Shown here: positions 1-7,566 of the stretch, one piece after another
Numbering within the stretch: position 1 is the first letter of the stretch
Layout of the letters: each line of letters opens with the position of its first letter
From: Streptococcus mitis
GTDB taxonomy: Bacteria; Bacillota; Bacilli; Lactobacillales; Streptococcaceae
DNA length: 28,167 nucleotides
Assembly: GCF_023109105.1 (NCBI RefSeq)
Contig: NZ_JALDTZ010000020.1
Span: 1 to 28,167, forward strand
Direction: 5' to 3'
Made by a program: the position numbers and the translations under genes
Notes under the pieces: model-generated
Databases searched by the model: none
Seen by the model: the letters and a program-made list of their open reading frames with translations, nothing else
Told to the model about the DNA's origin: nothing

Positions 1-82
1 TGCCACTGGTTTTTAGGGTTTTTATCAGACTAACTTCCACTTGAATTAGCGATGGAACTTAGTTTGGGAATTTAGCATTTTA

Positions 83-109
83 TTGAAAGTTTACCTTTTA
101 TGGTATAAT
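83..109 (+). promoter_or_regulatory. pbp1b promoter (extended -10)
   Basis: TATAAT at 104-109 is preceded by TGG, giving an extended -10. A TTGAAA lies at 83-88 with a short 15-bp spacer, so the extended -10 probably carries recognition. Transcription would begin near 116, only about a dozen bases before the pbp1b ATG at 129. Positions 1-80 hold no gene or clear structure that I can support. Confidence 0.65.
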
Positions 110-128
110 AGATAGAGTGAGGAAATCC

Positions 129-2600
129 ATGCAAAATCAATTAAATGAATTAAAACAAAAAATGCTGGAATTTTTCCAGCTAGTAAAATCAAAAATAAAT
201 CATAAAAAATCAGAGAAAGTCTCAGAAGAGAAGAAGTCGGATGTGACAGGTAGGAAAATCCTGTCTATCCTGGGTGGCATTTTAGTTGCTATTAAGGGGA
301 TTTTGAATACTCTCTTTATTCTAGGCTTTATCGGTGGGCTTTTTGGTGCTGGTGTAGCTCTTGGTTATGGGGTTGCTTTGTTTGATAAAGCCAAGGTCCC
401 CCAATCGGAGGACTTGGTCAAGCAGGTTAAACATATTTCTTCCATCTCAGAAATTGTTTACGCAGATGGGAGTGTCATTGCTTCTATCGAGAGTGATTTA
501 CTGAGAACTTCTGTCTCATCTGAGGAAATATCGGACAATCTCAAAAAGGCTATCGTTGCAACTGAGGACGAACATTTTCTTGAACATAATGGGGTTGTGC
601 CAAAAGCTGTGATTCGGGCGACTTTGGGAACCTTTGCAGGTTTGGGCTCATCTAGCGGGGGCTCGACCTTGACCCAACAGTTAATCAAACAACAAGTGGT
701 TGGAGATGCTCCGACTTTGGCTCGTAAGGCTACAGAAATTGTTGATGCCCTTGCCTTGGAACGCAACATGAGTAAGGATGAAATATTGACCACCTATCTC
801 AACGTTGCTCCCTTTGGTCGAAATCATAAAGGGCAGAATATTGCAGGTGCCCAGCAAGCTGCTGAAGGGATTTTCGGTATCGATGCCAACAAGTTGAGTA
901 TTCCCCAAGCTGCCTTCCTAGCAGGTTTGCCACAGAGTCCGATTACTTATTCACCTTATGAAAATACTGGAGAGTTAAAGAGTGATGAAGATTTAGAGCT
1001 TGGTTTGAAACGAGCTAAGGATGTTCTCTATAATATGTACCGTACGGGTGCCTTGACTCAGGAAGAATACGACCAGTACAAGGATTACAATCTCAAACAA
1101 GACTTTTTGCCATCAGGAACTGTCAATGCTGTTTCAAGAGATTACCTTTACTTTACGGCTATGTCTGAAGCAACAGATCGTATGTATGATTATTTAATTC
1201 AGCAGGACAATGTCTCTAGTCAAGAGTTGAAAAAGGAAGCGATTCAAAAGGCATATCATGAGCGTGCTGAGCAGGAACTCAGTAATGGTGGCTACAAAAT
1301 CACTACAACGATCAATAAAAAAATCCATAACGCCATGCAAAATGCAGTTGCTAACTACGGTCGTTTGGTAGATGATTCGACTGGGCAGCCTGAAGTAGGG
1401 AATGTTTTGATGGACAATAAAACGGGGGCTGTTCTAGGCTTCGTTGGTGGTCGTAATTACCAGACAAACCAAAACAATCACGCCTTTGATACCAAGCGTT
1501 CGCCAGCCTCTACAACCAAGCCTTTGCTGGCCTACGGTATTGCCATTGACCAAGGTTTGATGGGAAGCGCTAGTATCTTGTCAAATTATCCGACAAAATT
1601 CTCTAATGGCAATCCTATCATGTATGTGAACAGTCCAGGTACAGGCATGATGACTCTGGGTGAAGCCTTGAACTATTCATGGAATATCCCAGCCTATTGG
1701 ACCTATCGCATGCTTCGTGAGAAGGGTGTAGATGTCAAGGGTTACATGGAGAAAATGGGTTACGAGATTCCGGAGTACGGTATCGAAAGTCTGCCTATGG
1801 GTGGTGGGATTGAAGTCACAGTTGCCCAGCATACAAATGGTTATCAGACACTAGCTAATAACGGTGTCTACCATCAGAAACATGTGATTTCTAAGATTGA
1901 ATCATCTGATGGTAGAGTAATCTATGAATTCCAAGACAAACCAGTTCAAGTGTACTCGAAGGCAACAGCAACGATTATGCAGAGTTTGCTTCGTGAGGTG
2001 ATTTCATCCCGAATCACTTCAAGTTTCCAAACAGACTTGACTTCTATCAATTCAAGCTTAGCTCGTGCAGACTGGATTGGGAAGACTGGTACAACCAATG
2101 AAGACGAAAATATGTGGCTCATGCTTTCGACACCAAGATTGACTCTAGGTGGTTGGCTAGGGCATGATGACAACCGCCCAATGGCTAAGGGTGCTGGGCA
2201 TTATCGAAATGCCAAATATATGGCTTACTTAGTCAATGCTATCCAACAGGCTGAGCCTGGTGTTTGGGGCAATGAACGCTTTAGTCTTGATTCTAGTGTG
2301 ACTCAATCTCAGGTTCTCAGATCTACAGGGCAGAAGCCAGGCAAAGTGTCCGTTAATGGAAAAACAGTTGATCTTTCAGGTTCTACTGTAACGAGCTATT
2401 GGGCTAATAAAGCGGGAGCTCCTACAACAAGCTATCACTTTGCTATTGGAGGAAGTGAAGCAGATTACCAAAACGCTTGGTCAAGTATCGTTAGCACATT
2501 GCCAACTCCTTCTAGTTCAAGTACTAGTTCGAATAGCAGTTCTAACAATAGTAGCAATTCAAGCGCTACTAGACCTTCTTCTTCAACGACGAGACGATAA
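129..2600 (+). CDS. pbp1b: Penicillin-binding protein 1b (class A PBP)
   Basis: Bifunctional peptidoglycan synthase of 823 aa: a glycosyltransferase 51 domain polymerises lipid II and a transpeptidase domain cross-links stem peptides outside the membrane. I start it at ATG 129, which has GAGGA six bases upstream, not at the in-frame GTG at 117; the resulting N-terminus MQNQLNELK matches my memory of pneumococcal PBP1b. A charged cytoplasmic tail of about 45 residues precedes a Gly-rich transmembrane segment (about 59-85). The GT51 glutamate lies in EDEHF (E146), followed by the [10 protein letters not shown] block. The transpeptidase motifs are STTK (S461, K464), SWN (517-519) and KTG (652-654). 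The C-terminus is a Ser/Asn/Thr-rich low-complexity tail of about 35 residues. It is a single transcription unit ending at a hairpin terminator. Function assignment is firm. Confidence 0.95.
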   Translation: MQNQLNELKQKMLEFFQLVKSKINHKKSEKVSEEKKSDVTGRKILSILGGILVAIKGILNTLFILGFIGGLFGAGVALGYGVALFDKAKVPQSEDLVKQVKHISSISEIVYADGSVIASIESDLLRTSVSSEEISDNLKKAIVATEDEHFLEHNGVVPKAVIRATLGTFAGLGSSSGGSTLTQQLIKQQVVGDAPTLARKATEIVDALALERNMSKDEILTTYLNVAPFGRNHKGQNIAGAQQAAEGIFGIDANKLSIPQAAFLAGLPQSPITYSPYENTGELKSDEDLELGLKRAKDVLYNMYRTGALTQEEYDQYKDYNLKQDFLPSGTVNAVSRDYLYFTAMSEATDRMYDYLIQQDNVSSQELKKEAIQKAYHERAEQELSNGGYKITTTINKKIHNAMQNAVANYGRLVDDSTGQPEVGNVLMDNKTGAVLGFVGGRNYQTNQNNHAFDTKRSPASTTKPLLAYGIAIDQGLMGSASILSNYPTKFSNGNPIMYVNSPGTGMMTLGEALNYSWNIPAYWTYRMLREKGVDVKGYMEKMGYEIPEYGIESLPMGGGIEVTVAQHTNGYQTLANNGVYHQKHVISKIESSDGRVIYEFQDKPVQVYSKATATIMQSLLREVISSRITSSFQTDLTSINSSLARADWIGKTGTTNEDENMWLMLSTPRLTLGGWLGHDDNRPMAKGAGHYRNAKYMAYLVNAIQQAEPGVWGNERFSLDSSVTQSQVLRSTGQKPGKVSVNGKTVDLSGSTVTSYWANKAGAPTTSYHFAIGGSEADYQNAWSSIVSTLPTPSSSSTSSNSSSNNSSNSSATRPSSSTTRR

Positions 2601-2622
2601 GTTCTTTAAACTTTTCTAAATG

Positions 2623-2658
2623 AAGTGGCTAATCAATGGATTGCCACTTTTTCTTTTT
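2623..2658 (+). terminator. Rho-independent terminator of pbp1b
   Basis: Left arm AAGTGGCTAATC (2623-2634) pairs with GATTGCCACTT (2639-2649), with one bulged base, and is followed by a T-rich run. It lies 23 bases after the pbp1b stop and just before the promoter of the next gene. Confidence 0.8.
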
Positions 2659-2666
2659 TCCTTTCG

Positions 2667-2675
2667 TGTTACAAT
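2667..2675 (+). promoter_or_regulatory. Extended -10 promoter abutting the EamA gene
   Basis: TGT followed by TACAAT (2670-2675) forms an extended -10 with no convincing -35. The ATG at 2682 is only six bases beyond the -10, which puts the expected transcription start at or beside the start codon. Confidence 0.5.
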
Positions 2676-2681
2676 AAAGGT

Positions 2682-3593
2682 ATGAATCAGTATCAGAAAA
2701 AGATTGTTAAAGGAACCATTTATTCGCTCCTATCCGGCTTAATCTGGGGAATCTGTGGAATTTTAGGAGAATATTTCTTTACTCATTATCAAGTGTCCTC
2801 TGGCTGGATTACCTCTATGCGTTTGACACTGGCAGGGAGTCTTGTGCTCATTTGGTCTGCAGTGCAATTAAAATCGCAAGTGCTAGATATTTGGCGAGAT
2901 AAGAAAAATTACCTGCCCTTTTTAGTCTATGCTATTTTGGGTATTTTTTCAGTTCAGTATTTTTTCTATCTCTGTGTAGAATACTCAAATGCAGCGACAG
3001 CAACTATTTTACAGTTTATTAGCCCTGTCTTTATCCTCTTTTACAATCGTTTGGTTTATCAAAAACGAGCGTCAAAAAGCGCTATTTTCTATGTTTTGGT
3101 TGCCATGCTGGGTGTTTGCTTGATGGCGACAAAGGGGGATCTCTCTCAGTTATCCATGACACCGCTAGCTCTTATAACAGGTCTGCTGAGTGCCATGGGG
3201 GTCATGTTTAATGTTATCTTACCTCAACCTTTTGCTAAGCGTTATGGGTTTGTACCCACGGTTGGGTGGGGGATGATTTTGGCAGGTTTATTTAGCAATG
3301 TCCTCTCGCCGGTTTACCAGCTTTCCTTTACTCTTGATATTTGGAGTATCTTGATTTGTCTCATTATCGCTTTCTTTGGAACGGCTTTTGCCTTTTTTAT
3401 TTCCATGAAGGCTGTTTCCTTGGTTTCTCCTTTGGTGGTTTCCGTTATCAGTGCCAGTGAACCTCTCTCTTCTGCCCTTTTGAGTGTTTTATTTTTAGGA
3501 TTGGTAGTGGATTGGTCCCTCCTTCTAGCTATGACCTTGATTATTTTGCCTATGATTTTCCTATCGGTAGAAGAAGCGAAAGAAAGTAAATAA
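2682..3593 (+). CDS. EamA/DMT-family membrane transporter
   Basis: Predicted permease of 303 aa, almost wholly hydrophobic, with about ten membrane segments arranged as two similar halves, as in the drug/metabolite transporter superfamily (EamA domains). The first half begins GTIYSLLSGLIWGICGILGE, a typical EamA start. The second half contains the GTAFAFFISMKAVSLVSPLV and ASEPLSSALLSVLFLGL stretches expected near the end of such proteins. The frame is open from 2625, but the upstream part overlaps the pbp1b terminator, so ATG 2682 is the likely start. AAAGG sits only one base before it, too close for normal ribosome binding. Substrate is unknown; amino-acid or metabolite export is a family-level guess. 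Confidence 0.85.
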   Translation: MNQYQKKIVKGTIYSLLSGLIWGICGILGEYFFTHYQVSSGWITSMRLTLAGSLVLIWSAVQLKSQVLDIWRDKKNYLPFLVYAILGIFSVQYFFYLCVEYSNAATATILQFISPVFILFYNRLVYQKRASKSAIFYVLVAMLGVCLMATKGDLSQLSMTPLALITGLLSAMGVMFNVILPQPFAKRYGFVPTVGWGMILAGLFSNVLSPVYQLSFTLDIWSILICLIIAFFGTAFAFFISMKAVSLVSPLVVSVISASEPLSSALLSVLFLGLVVDWSLLLAMTLIILPMIFLSVEEAKESK

Positions 3594-3619
3594 AAAGTCT
3601 TTTCTTAATTCTAAAAGTG

Positions 3620-3628
3620 TGCTATACT
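3620..3628 (+). promoter_or_regulatory. Extended -10 promoter of the dapD-upstream RNA
   Basis: TGC followed by TATACT (3623-3628) is an extended -10. Upstream there is only a weak TTTTCT-like -35. The predicted transcript starts near 3635 and runs into the structured region described separately. Confidence 0.5.
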
Positions 3629-3634
3629 AGAATA

Positions 3635-3782
3635 GTCAATAAAACACGGGGAGATAGTTGTGAAGAGTGTTTTTAGGTTGTATCGGTAGGGGCTTGCTTT
3701 TACCGACAGCACGTTTTATCTCACATCCCTAAAAATCATACCTAAAAACAAACAAAAAGGCTTCAAATTTGAGGCCTTTTTT
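3635..3782 (+). ncRNA. Structured RNA or leader upstream of dapD, unidentified
   Basis: About 148 nt lie between a plausible promoter and a strong terminator, with no gene on either strand. Visible helices are a 10-bp pair GTTTTTAGGT (3669-3678) with ACCTAAAAAC (3740-3749), a 6-bp hairpin TCGGTA (3683-3688) with TACCGA (3701-3706), and GAGATA (3651-3656) with TATCTC (3717-3722). A mini-ORF with GGGGAG six bases upstream, GTG at 3660 to TAG at 3689, would encode a 9-residue peptide (VKSVFRLYR, initiator Met). It overlaps the left arms of two helices. I do not recognise a lysine riboswitch, T-box, 6S RNA or SRP RNA. It may be an independent small RNA or a dapD attenuator. Confidence 0.45.
3754..3782 (+). 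terminator. Rho-independent terminator before dapD
   Basis: AAAAAGGCTTCAAA (3754-3767) faces TTTGAGGCCTTTTT (3768-3781), which is self-complementary with one G-U pair and ends in a T run. It ends the upstream RNA. The dapD promoter overlaps its right half. Confidence 0.8.
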
Positions 3783-3790
3783 GGTAGAAT
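3762..3790 (+). promoter_or_regulatory. dapD promoter
   Basis: TTCAAA (3762-3767), a 17-bp spacer, then TAGAAT (3785-3790) preceded by TGG as an extended -10. It overlaps the terminator hairpin of the preceding RNA, so dapD can be transcribed independently of the upstream transcript. Confidence 0.5.
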
Positions 3791-3821
3791 AGGTATCATT
3801 AAAATGAACTAGGAGGCGCCT

Positions 3822-4520
3822 ATGACTGCCACAAAAATGAACGCTCAAGAAATTATCCAATTTATCGCCAATGCTGAAAAGAAAACCAGTGTTAAAGTAA
3901 CCTTTGAGGGAGAACTCGCAACCGCTGTACCTGGATCTGTTGTTAAACTAGGAAATGTCCTATTTGGAGACTGGAAAGATGTGGCTCCTCTTCTCGATGG
4001 TTTGGTAGAAAATCAAGATTATGTTGTCGAGCAAGATGCTCGTAATTCTGCAGTTCCTTTGCTAGATAAACGTGCTATCAATGCTCGTATCGAACCAGGT
4101 GCTATTATCCGTGACCAAGTTGAAATTGGTGACAATGCTGTTATCATGATGGGAGCTGTTATCAATATCGGTGCTGAAATTGGTGCAGGAACTATGATTG
4201 ACATGGGGGCTATCCTTGGTGGCCGTGCCATCGTTGGGAAAAACAGTCACGTTGGTGCAGGTGCGGTTCTTGCAGGTGTGATTGAGCCAGCTAGCGCAGA
4301 ACCAGTCCGTGTTGGAGACAATGTTCTCATCGGTGCCAATGCAGTAGTTATCGAAGGAGTCCAAATCGGTAGTGGTTCAGTCGTTGCGGCAGGAGCTATT
4401 GTTACCCAAGATGTCCCAGAAAACGTGGTAGTAGCAGGTGTTCCAGCTCGTATTATCAAAGAGATTGATGCCCAAACCCAACAAAAAACAGCGCTAGAGG
4501 ATGCGCTTCGTACCTTGTAA
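3822..4520 (+). CDS. dapH: Tetrahydrodipicolinate N-acetyltransferase
   Basis: Enzyme of 232 aa that acetylates 2,3,4,5-tetrahydrodipicolinate in the acetyl branch of the DAP/lysine pathway; streptococcal annotations often call it dapD. The N-terminal 80 residues form the substrate-binding region. From about 90 to 205 the chain is a series of hexapeptide repeats ([20 protein letters not shown] and similar), diagnostic of a left-handed beta-helix acyltransferase that works as a trimer. ATG 3822 has a perfect AGGAGG five bases upstream. The next gene is the deacetylase acting later in the same branch. The aminotransferase step between them is not in this window. Since mitis-group peptidoglycan uses lysine, the likely role is lysine supply. 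Confidence 0.93.
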   Translation: MTATKMNAQEIIQFIANAEKKTSVKVTFEGELATAVPGSVVKLGNVLFGDWKDVAPLLDGLVENQDYVVEQDARNSAVPLLDKRAINARIEPGAIIRDQVEIGDNAVIMMGAVINIGAEIGAGTMIDMGAILGGRAIVGKNSHVGAGAVLAGVIEPASAEPVRVGDNVLIGANAVVIEGVQIGSGSVVAAGAIVTQDVPENVVVAGVPARIIKEIDAQTQQKTALEDALRTL

Positions 4521-4533
4521 TTGTAAAAGTAAT

Positions 4534-4564
4534 AAAGAGGCGGAACCCTTCTTCCAGCCTCTTT
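4534..4564 (+). terminator. Hairpin between dapH and the deacetylase gene
   Basis: AAAGAGGC (4534-4541) pairs with GCCTCTTT (4557-4564), with an inner GGAA/TTCC. The T tail is only three bases, so it may be a leaky terminator or processing site rather than a full stop. The following gene likely still receives read-through. Confidence 0.45.
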
Positions 4565-4587
4565 CTGCTATATCGGAGGATAGATAG

Positions 4588-5718
4588 ATGTTAGATTTGA
4601 TTCAGACTAGACGAGATTTGCACCAGATTCCAGAGATTGGCTTAGAGGAGTTCAAGACTCAGGCTTATCTGCTGGATGTGATTGAGAAATTGACTGCGGG
4701 CAAGGAGTTTGTTCAAGTTCGTACTTGGCGGACAGGGATTTTGGTCTATTTACAGGGAAGTCAGCCAGAGCGGACCATTGGTTGGAGAACAGATATTGAT
4801 GGCCTGCCTATCGTCGAACAAACAGGCCTGCCCTTCGCTTCTCTGCATCAAGATCGTATGCATGCTTGTGGCCATGATTTCCACATGACTATTGCTTTAG
4901 GCTGTCTTGAGCGAGCCCTTGAGGAGCAACCAAAGAACAATCTGCTCTTTCTGTTTCAACCTGCTGAAGAAAATGAAGCTGGTGGCATGCTCATGTATGA
5001 GGATGGCGCTTTTGGAGACTGGTTGCCAGACCAGTTTTATGGGCTTCATGTTCGGCCAGATTTGAAGGTTGGTCAGATTGCGACCAATACTCATACACTT
5101 TTTGCAGGGACTTGCGAGGTGAAGATCCGTTTCAAAGGCAAAGGTGGCCACGCAGCCTTTCCACATGAAGCTAATGATGCCTTGGTAGCTGCTAGTTACT
5201 TTGTGACCCAAGTACAGTCAGTGGTTAGCCGCAATGTTAATCCAATCGAGGGAGCAGTAGTGACCTTTGGTCTTTTCCAAGCTGGAACCACCAACAATGT
5301 CATCACAGACACAGCCTTTTTGCATGGAACTATTCGGGCCTTGACGCAGGACATGAGTCTTTGGGTGCAAAAAAGGGTTAAAACAGTTGCAGAAGGTGTT
5401 GCAGCTGCCTTTGATATGGAAGTAGAAGTGGAACTCAAACAAGGTGGATACTTACCTGTTGAGAACAATCCAGCCTTGGCGCGTGAACTGATGGATTTCT
5501 TTGAAGAAAAAGACGGAATTGAGTTGATTGATATCGAACCTGCTATGACAGGTGAAGACTTTGGTTATCTCCTTTCAAAAGTTGATGGCGTTATGTTTTG
5601 GCTAGGTATCGATAGTCCCTACGCCCTTCATCATCCTCAGATGAGTCCCAAGGAAGAAGCATTAGCCATTGGGGTGGACGCGGTCTCTAGTTTCCTGAAA
5701 AAGAAGGCAGCAGAGTAG
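4588..5718 (+). CDS. dapL: N-acetyldiaminopimelate deacetylase (M20 family)
   Basis: Zinc-type amidohydrolase of 376 aa (M20/hippurate hydrolase family) expected to release L,L-diaminopimelate from N-acetyl-L,L-diaminopimelate. The metal-binding motif HACGHD lies at 92-97, the RTDIDGLP block at 67-74 and the glutamate pair EE at 127-128. [13 protein letters not shown] marks the dimerisation domain insert, and MTGEDFGY and HHPQM are the C-terminal family motifs. GGAGG lies eight bases before the ATG. Position directly after the acetyltransferase gene supports the DAP assignment over a generic amidohydrolase; sequence alone would not distinguish it from aminoacylase or hippurate hydrolase. The gap to the next gene is 11 bases, so it is probably cotranscribed with the cyclo-ligase. 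Confidence 0.88.
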   Translation: MLDLIQTRRDLHQIPEIGLEEFKTQAYLLDVIEKLTAGKEFVQVRTWRTGILVYLQGSQPERTIGWRTDIDGLPIVEQTGLPFASLHQDRMHACGHDFHMTIALGCLERALEEQPKNNLLFLFQPAEENEAGGMLMYEDGAFGDWLPDQFYGLHVRPDLKVGQIATNTHTLFAGTCEVKIRFKGKGGHAAFPHEANDALVAASYFVTQVQSVVSRNVNPIEGAVVTFGLFQAGTTNNVITDTAFLHGTIRALTQDMSLWVQKRVKTVAEGVAAAFDMEVEVELKQGGYLPVENNPALARELMDFFEEKDGIELIDIEPAMTGEDFGYLLSKVDGVMFWLGIDSPYALHHPQMSPKEEALAIGVDAVSSFLKKKAAE

Positions 5719-5729
5719 AGGGGTTGTCT

Positions 5730-6269
5730 ATGAAATCGGAATTACGGAAGCAAGTCTTGCACGAAATGAAGGCTATCCCTCGAACTCAAAAAGTTACTTT
5801 GGATCTAGCTTTAACCGAACGACTTTTACAACACCCCTTCTACCAAGAAGCCGAGGTCATCGCAACCTATCTTTCTTTTTCTCATGAGTTTCAAACGCAG
5901 GAACTGATTGAGCAGGCGCTGAAGGACGGCAAGAAGGTTCTGATACCCAAAACCTATCCCAAGGGGCGCATGGACTTTGTGGTCTATGATCCACAGCAGT
6001 TGGTAAAAACTTCCTTTGGATTACTGGAACCACAGGGAGATTTGGAAGTAGTGGATGCTTCTCAGATTGATTTGATTCATGTTCCTGGTCTGGCTTTTAC
6101 GACGGAAGGATATCGGATTGGATACGGTGGAGGTTATTATGACCGCTATCTGGAACATTTTTCTGGTCATACTTTGAGTACGGTTTATCCTTGTCAAGTT
6201 CAGCAATTCATGCCTGAAAATCATGATATTCCTGTTCAGGAGGTTTTAATTGATGAAGGAAATCTTTGA
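5730..6269 (+). CDS. 5-formyltetrahydrofolate cyclo-ligase
   Basis: Enzyme of 179 aa that converts 5-formyl-THF to 5,10-methenyl-THF with ATP, returning stored folate to one-carbon metabolism. The family signature GYGGGYYDRYL is present near residue 130-140. The basic N-terminus (MKSELRKQVL) is typical. I start at ATG 5730, which has GAGGGG six bases upstream, and not at an in-frame TTG at 5724. It sits 11 bases after the deacetylase gene, and its last 17 bases overlap the start of the rhomboid gene, so the three are likely one operon. Confidence 0.92.
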   Translation: MKSELRKQVLHEMKAIPRTQKVTLDLALTERLLQHPFYQEAEVIATYLSFSHEFQTQELIEQALKDGKKVLIPKTYPKGRMDFVVYDPQQLVKTSFGLLEPQGDLEVVDASQIDLIHVPGLAFTTEGYRIGYGGGYYDRYLEHFSGHTLSTVYPCQVQQFMPENHDIPVQEVLIDEGNL

Positions 6270-6930
6270 TAGACGTTACCCTGTGACGAGTTTCTTCCTC
6301 TTAGCGACGGCCTTGGTGTTTCTATTAATGCTGGTGACTACAGGTGGAGACTTTGACAGGGCGGATACCTTATTTCGATTTGGAGCTATGTATGGACCAG
6401 CTATTCGCCTCTTTCCTGAGCAGATTTGGCGTCTCTTTTCTGCCATTTTTGTTCATATTGGATGGGAGCATTTCATTGTTAATATGCTTTCGCTCTATTA
6501 TCTTGGTAGGCAAGTAGAGGAAATTTTCGGATCCAAGAAGTTTTTCTTTCTCTATCTTTTATCAGGAATGATGGGCAATCTCTTTGTTTTTGTATTTAGT
6601 CCCAAATCCTTAGCAGCAGGAGCCTCTACCTCTCTTTATGGGCTATTTGCTGCGATTATCATTCTTCGCTATGCAACGCGTAATCCTTATATCCAACAGC
6701 TAGGGCAATCTTATCTGACACTTTTTGTGGTTAACATTATTGGAAGTGTTCTGATTCCAGGAATCAGCCTAGCTGGCCATATCGGAGGTGCAGTTGGTGG
6801 CGCATTTCTAGCAGTTATCTTTCCAGTTCGAGGAGAAAGACGGATGTATAGTACCAGCCAGAGGTTAGGAGCGGTAGTGTTATTCGTAGGACTCGCAGTC
6901 TTGCTTCTCTACAAGGGAATGGGAATGTGA
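6253..6930 (+). CDS. Rhomboid-family intramembrane serine protease
   Basis: Membrane protein of 225 aa with about six to seven transmembrane segments. The rhomboid catalytic dyad is visible as S125 in GASTSLYG and H176 in AGHIGG. The HIGWEHFIVNM motif (68-78) gives the conserved His and Asn of the oxyanion region. ATG 6253 is preceded nine bases upstream by AGGAGG (6238-6243), which lies inside the end of the cyclo-ligase gene; the 17-base overlap suggests translational coupling. The substrate is unknown. A terminator follows at 6959. The CRISPR array begins 62 bases after its stop on the opposite strand. Confidence 0.92.
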   Translation: MKEIFDRRYPVTSFFLLATALVFLLMLVTTGGDFDRADTLFRFGAMYGPAIRLFPEQIWRLFSAIFVHIGWEHFIVNMLSLYYLGRQVEEIFGSKKFFFLYLLSGMMGNLFVFVFSPKSLAAGASTSLYGLFAAIIILRYATRNPYIQQLGQSYLTLFVVNIIGSVLIPGISLAGHIGGAVGGAFLAVIFPVRGERRMYSTSQRLGAVVLFVGLAVLLLYKGMGM

Positions 6931-6955
6931 GAACTAATGTGTAAACGTGAATAAG

Positions 6956-6990
6956 AAAAAAAGCTACTTAAAAAATGAGTAGCTTTTAAT
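6956..6990. terminator. Bidirectional terminator between rhomboid gene and CRISPR array
   Basis: AAAAGCTACT (6959-6968) pairs perfectly with AGTAGCTTTT (6978-6987) around a 9-base loop. The plus strand has a T run at its right arm for the rhomboid operon. The minus strand has a longer T run from 6962 down to 6956, suited to ending the CRISPR precursor RNA just past the last repeat. Confidence 0.8.
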
Positions 6991-6992
6991 GT

Positions 6993-7160
6993 GTTTTGGA
7001 ACCATTCGAAACAACACAGCTCTAAAACTAGATTGTTGGATTTATGAAGCTTAGTAAAGTTTTGGAACCATTCGAAACAACACAGCTCTAAAACCACATA
7101 TGTTTGCTGAGGCGGTTGCTGAGAGTTTTGGAACCATTCGAAACAACACAGCTCTAAAAC
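6993..7160 (-). CRISPR. Type II-A CRISPR array: 3 repeats, 2 spacers, no leader
   Basis: Three identical 36-nt repeats lie at 6993-7028, 7059-7094 and 7125-7160, separated by two 30-nt spacers (7029-7058, 7095-7124). Read on the minus strand, in the direction of cas9, the repeat starts GTTTTAGAGCTGTGTTG and ends TTCGAATGGTTCCAAAAC. This is the Streptococcus pyogenes/thermophilus CRISPR3 class; from memory it equals the S. thermophilus CRISPR3 repeat. The repeat matches the tracrRNA anti-repeat at 11959-11983. The sequence next to the first repeat (7161-7203) joins straight to a cut-off cas1, with no leader ending such as the ACGAG I recall from S. pyogenes. A terminator follows the last repeat. 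Confidence 0.97.
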
Positions 7161-7566
7161 TTGTGTCGCGAAAATTCAACGTCAGGGGATAAAAACCACA
7201 CCTTCCCAGATAAAAAGCTTGATTGAGAATTTTTTGTGCAATAATGGTAGTCCAAACTTGTGCTTTAGCCTCCTCGCACCATGTGATTTGTCGAGAGAGT
7301 TGCAAACTGGAATCGTGTCGACCATAGTAAGGCATTAAGTAGGCTGTTGGCAAGCGTTTATCATCACAAAAGATGACCAGAATATTTTCATCTACCAAGC
7401 GCTTTATCAGCATAGTGGAGAGAACGATATCCGTTGTCTCCAAAAGCAGGATGTCCACCTCGGACAGGTGAATCAACTCTGTCCGAGAGGCATCTTTAAA
7501 AATCAAGTGGTTGTTCTTGTAGGAGAGTTTAGAGTGTGTATTGACAACAACGGTTCTCCATCCCAT
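7051..7566 (-). pseudogene. cas1: Truncated cas1 fused to the CRISPR array
   Basis: The first 121 codons (7566 down to about 7204) are Cas1 of type II-A systems, recognisable from [19 protein letters not shown] through [11 protein letters not shown] and [10 protein letters not shown] to [13 protein letters not shown]. Intact family members are about 289 aa. Similarity ends at YLG. The reading frame then crosses about 43 nt of unrelated sequence, reads through two CRISPR repeats (each encoding [12 protein letters not shown]) and stops inside spacer 1 at 7051. All Cas1 metal ligands lie in the missing C-terminal half, so integrase activity must be absent. The start ATG overlaps the cas9 TGA by one base, so it may still be translated. 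cas2 and csn2 are also missing. Confidence 0.9.
7161..7203 (-). other. Deletion junction between cas1 and first repeat
   Basis: These 43 bases join the end of Cas1 similarity to the first CRISPR repeat. On the minus strand they end CGCGACACAA immediately before the repeat. They do not look like cas1, csn2 or a leader end. The last 30 bases could be a spacer whose preceding repeat was lost, which would place the deletion breakpoint inside the old array. Confidence 0.55.

Noticed and set aside
1..60. Possible end of a T-box leader for a divergent aminoacyl-tRNA synthetase on the minus strand (AGTGGCA at the window edge).
   Set aside because: Only a few bases of a possible T-box core are visible, there is no recognisable stem I or terminator, and the window ends there.
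3635..3782. 6S RNA or lysine riboswitch upstream of dapD.
   Set aside because: There is no long closing stem joining 5' and 3' ends with a central bubble as in 6S RNA, and none of the conserved lysine-riboswitch junction sequences is present.
4062..4364. 100-codon minus-strand frame opposite dapH.
   Set aside because: The Asn/Ser/His/Asp-rich, repetitive content is the antisense reading of the hexapeptide repeats. No start signal is seen.
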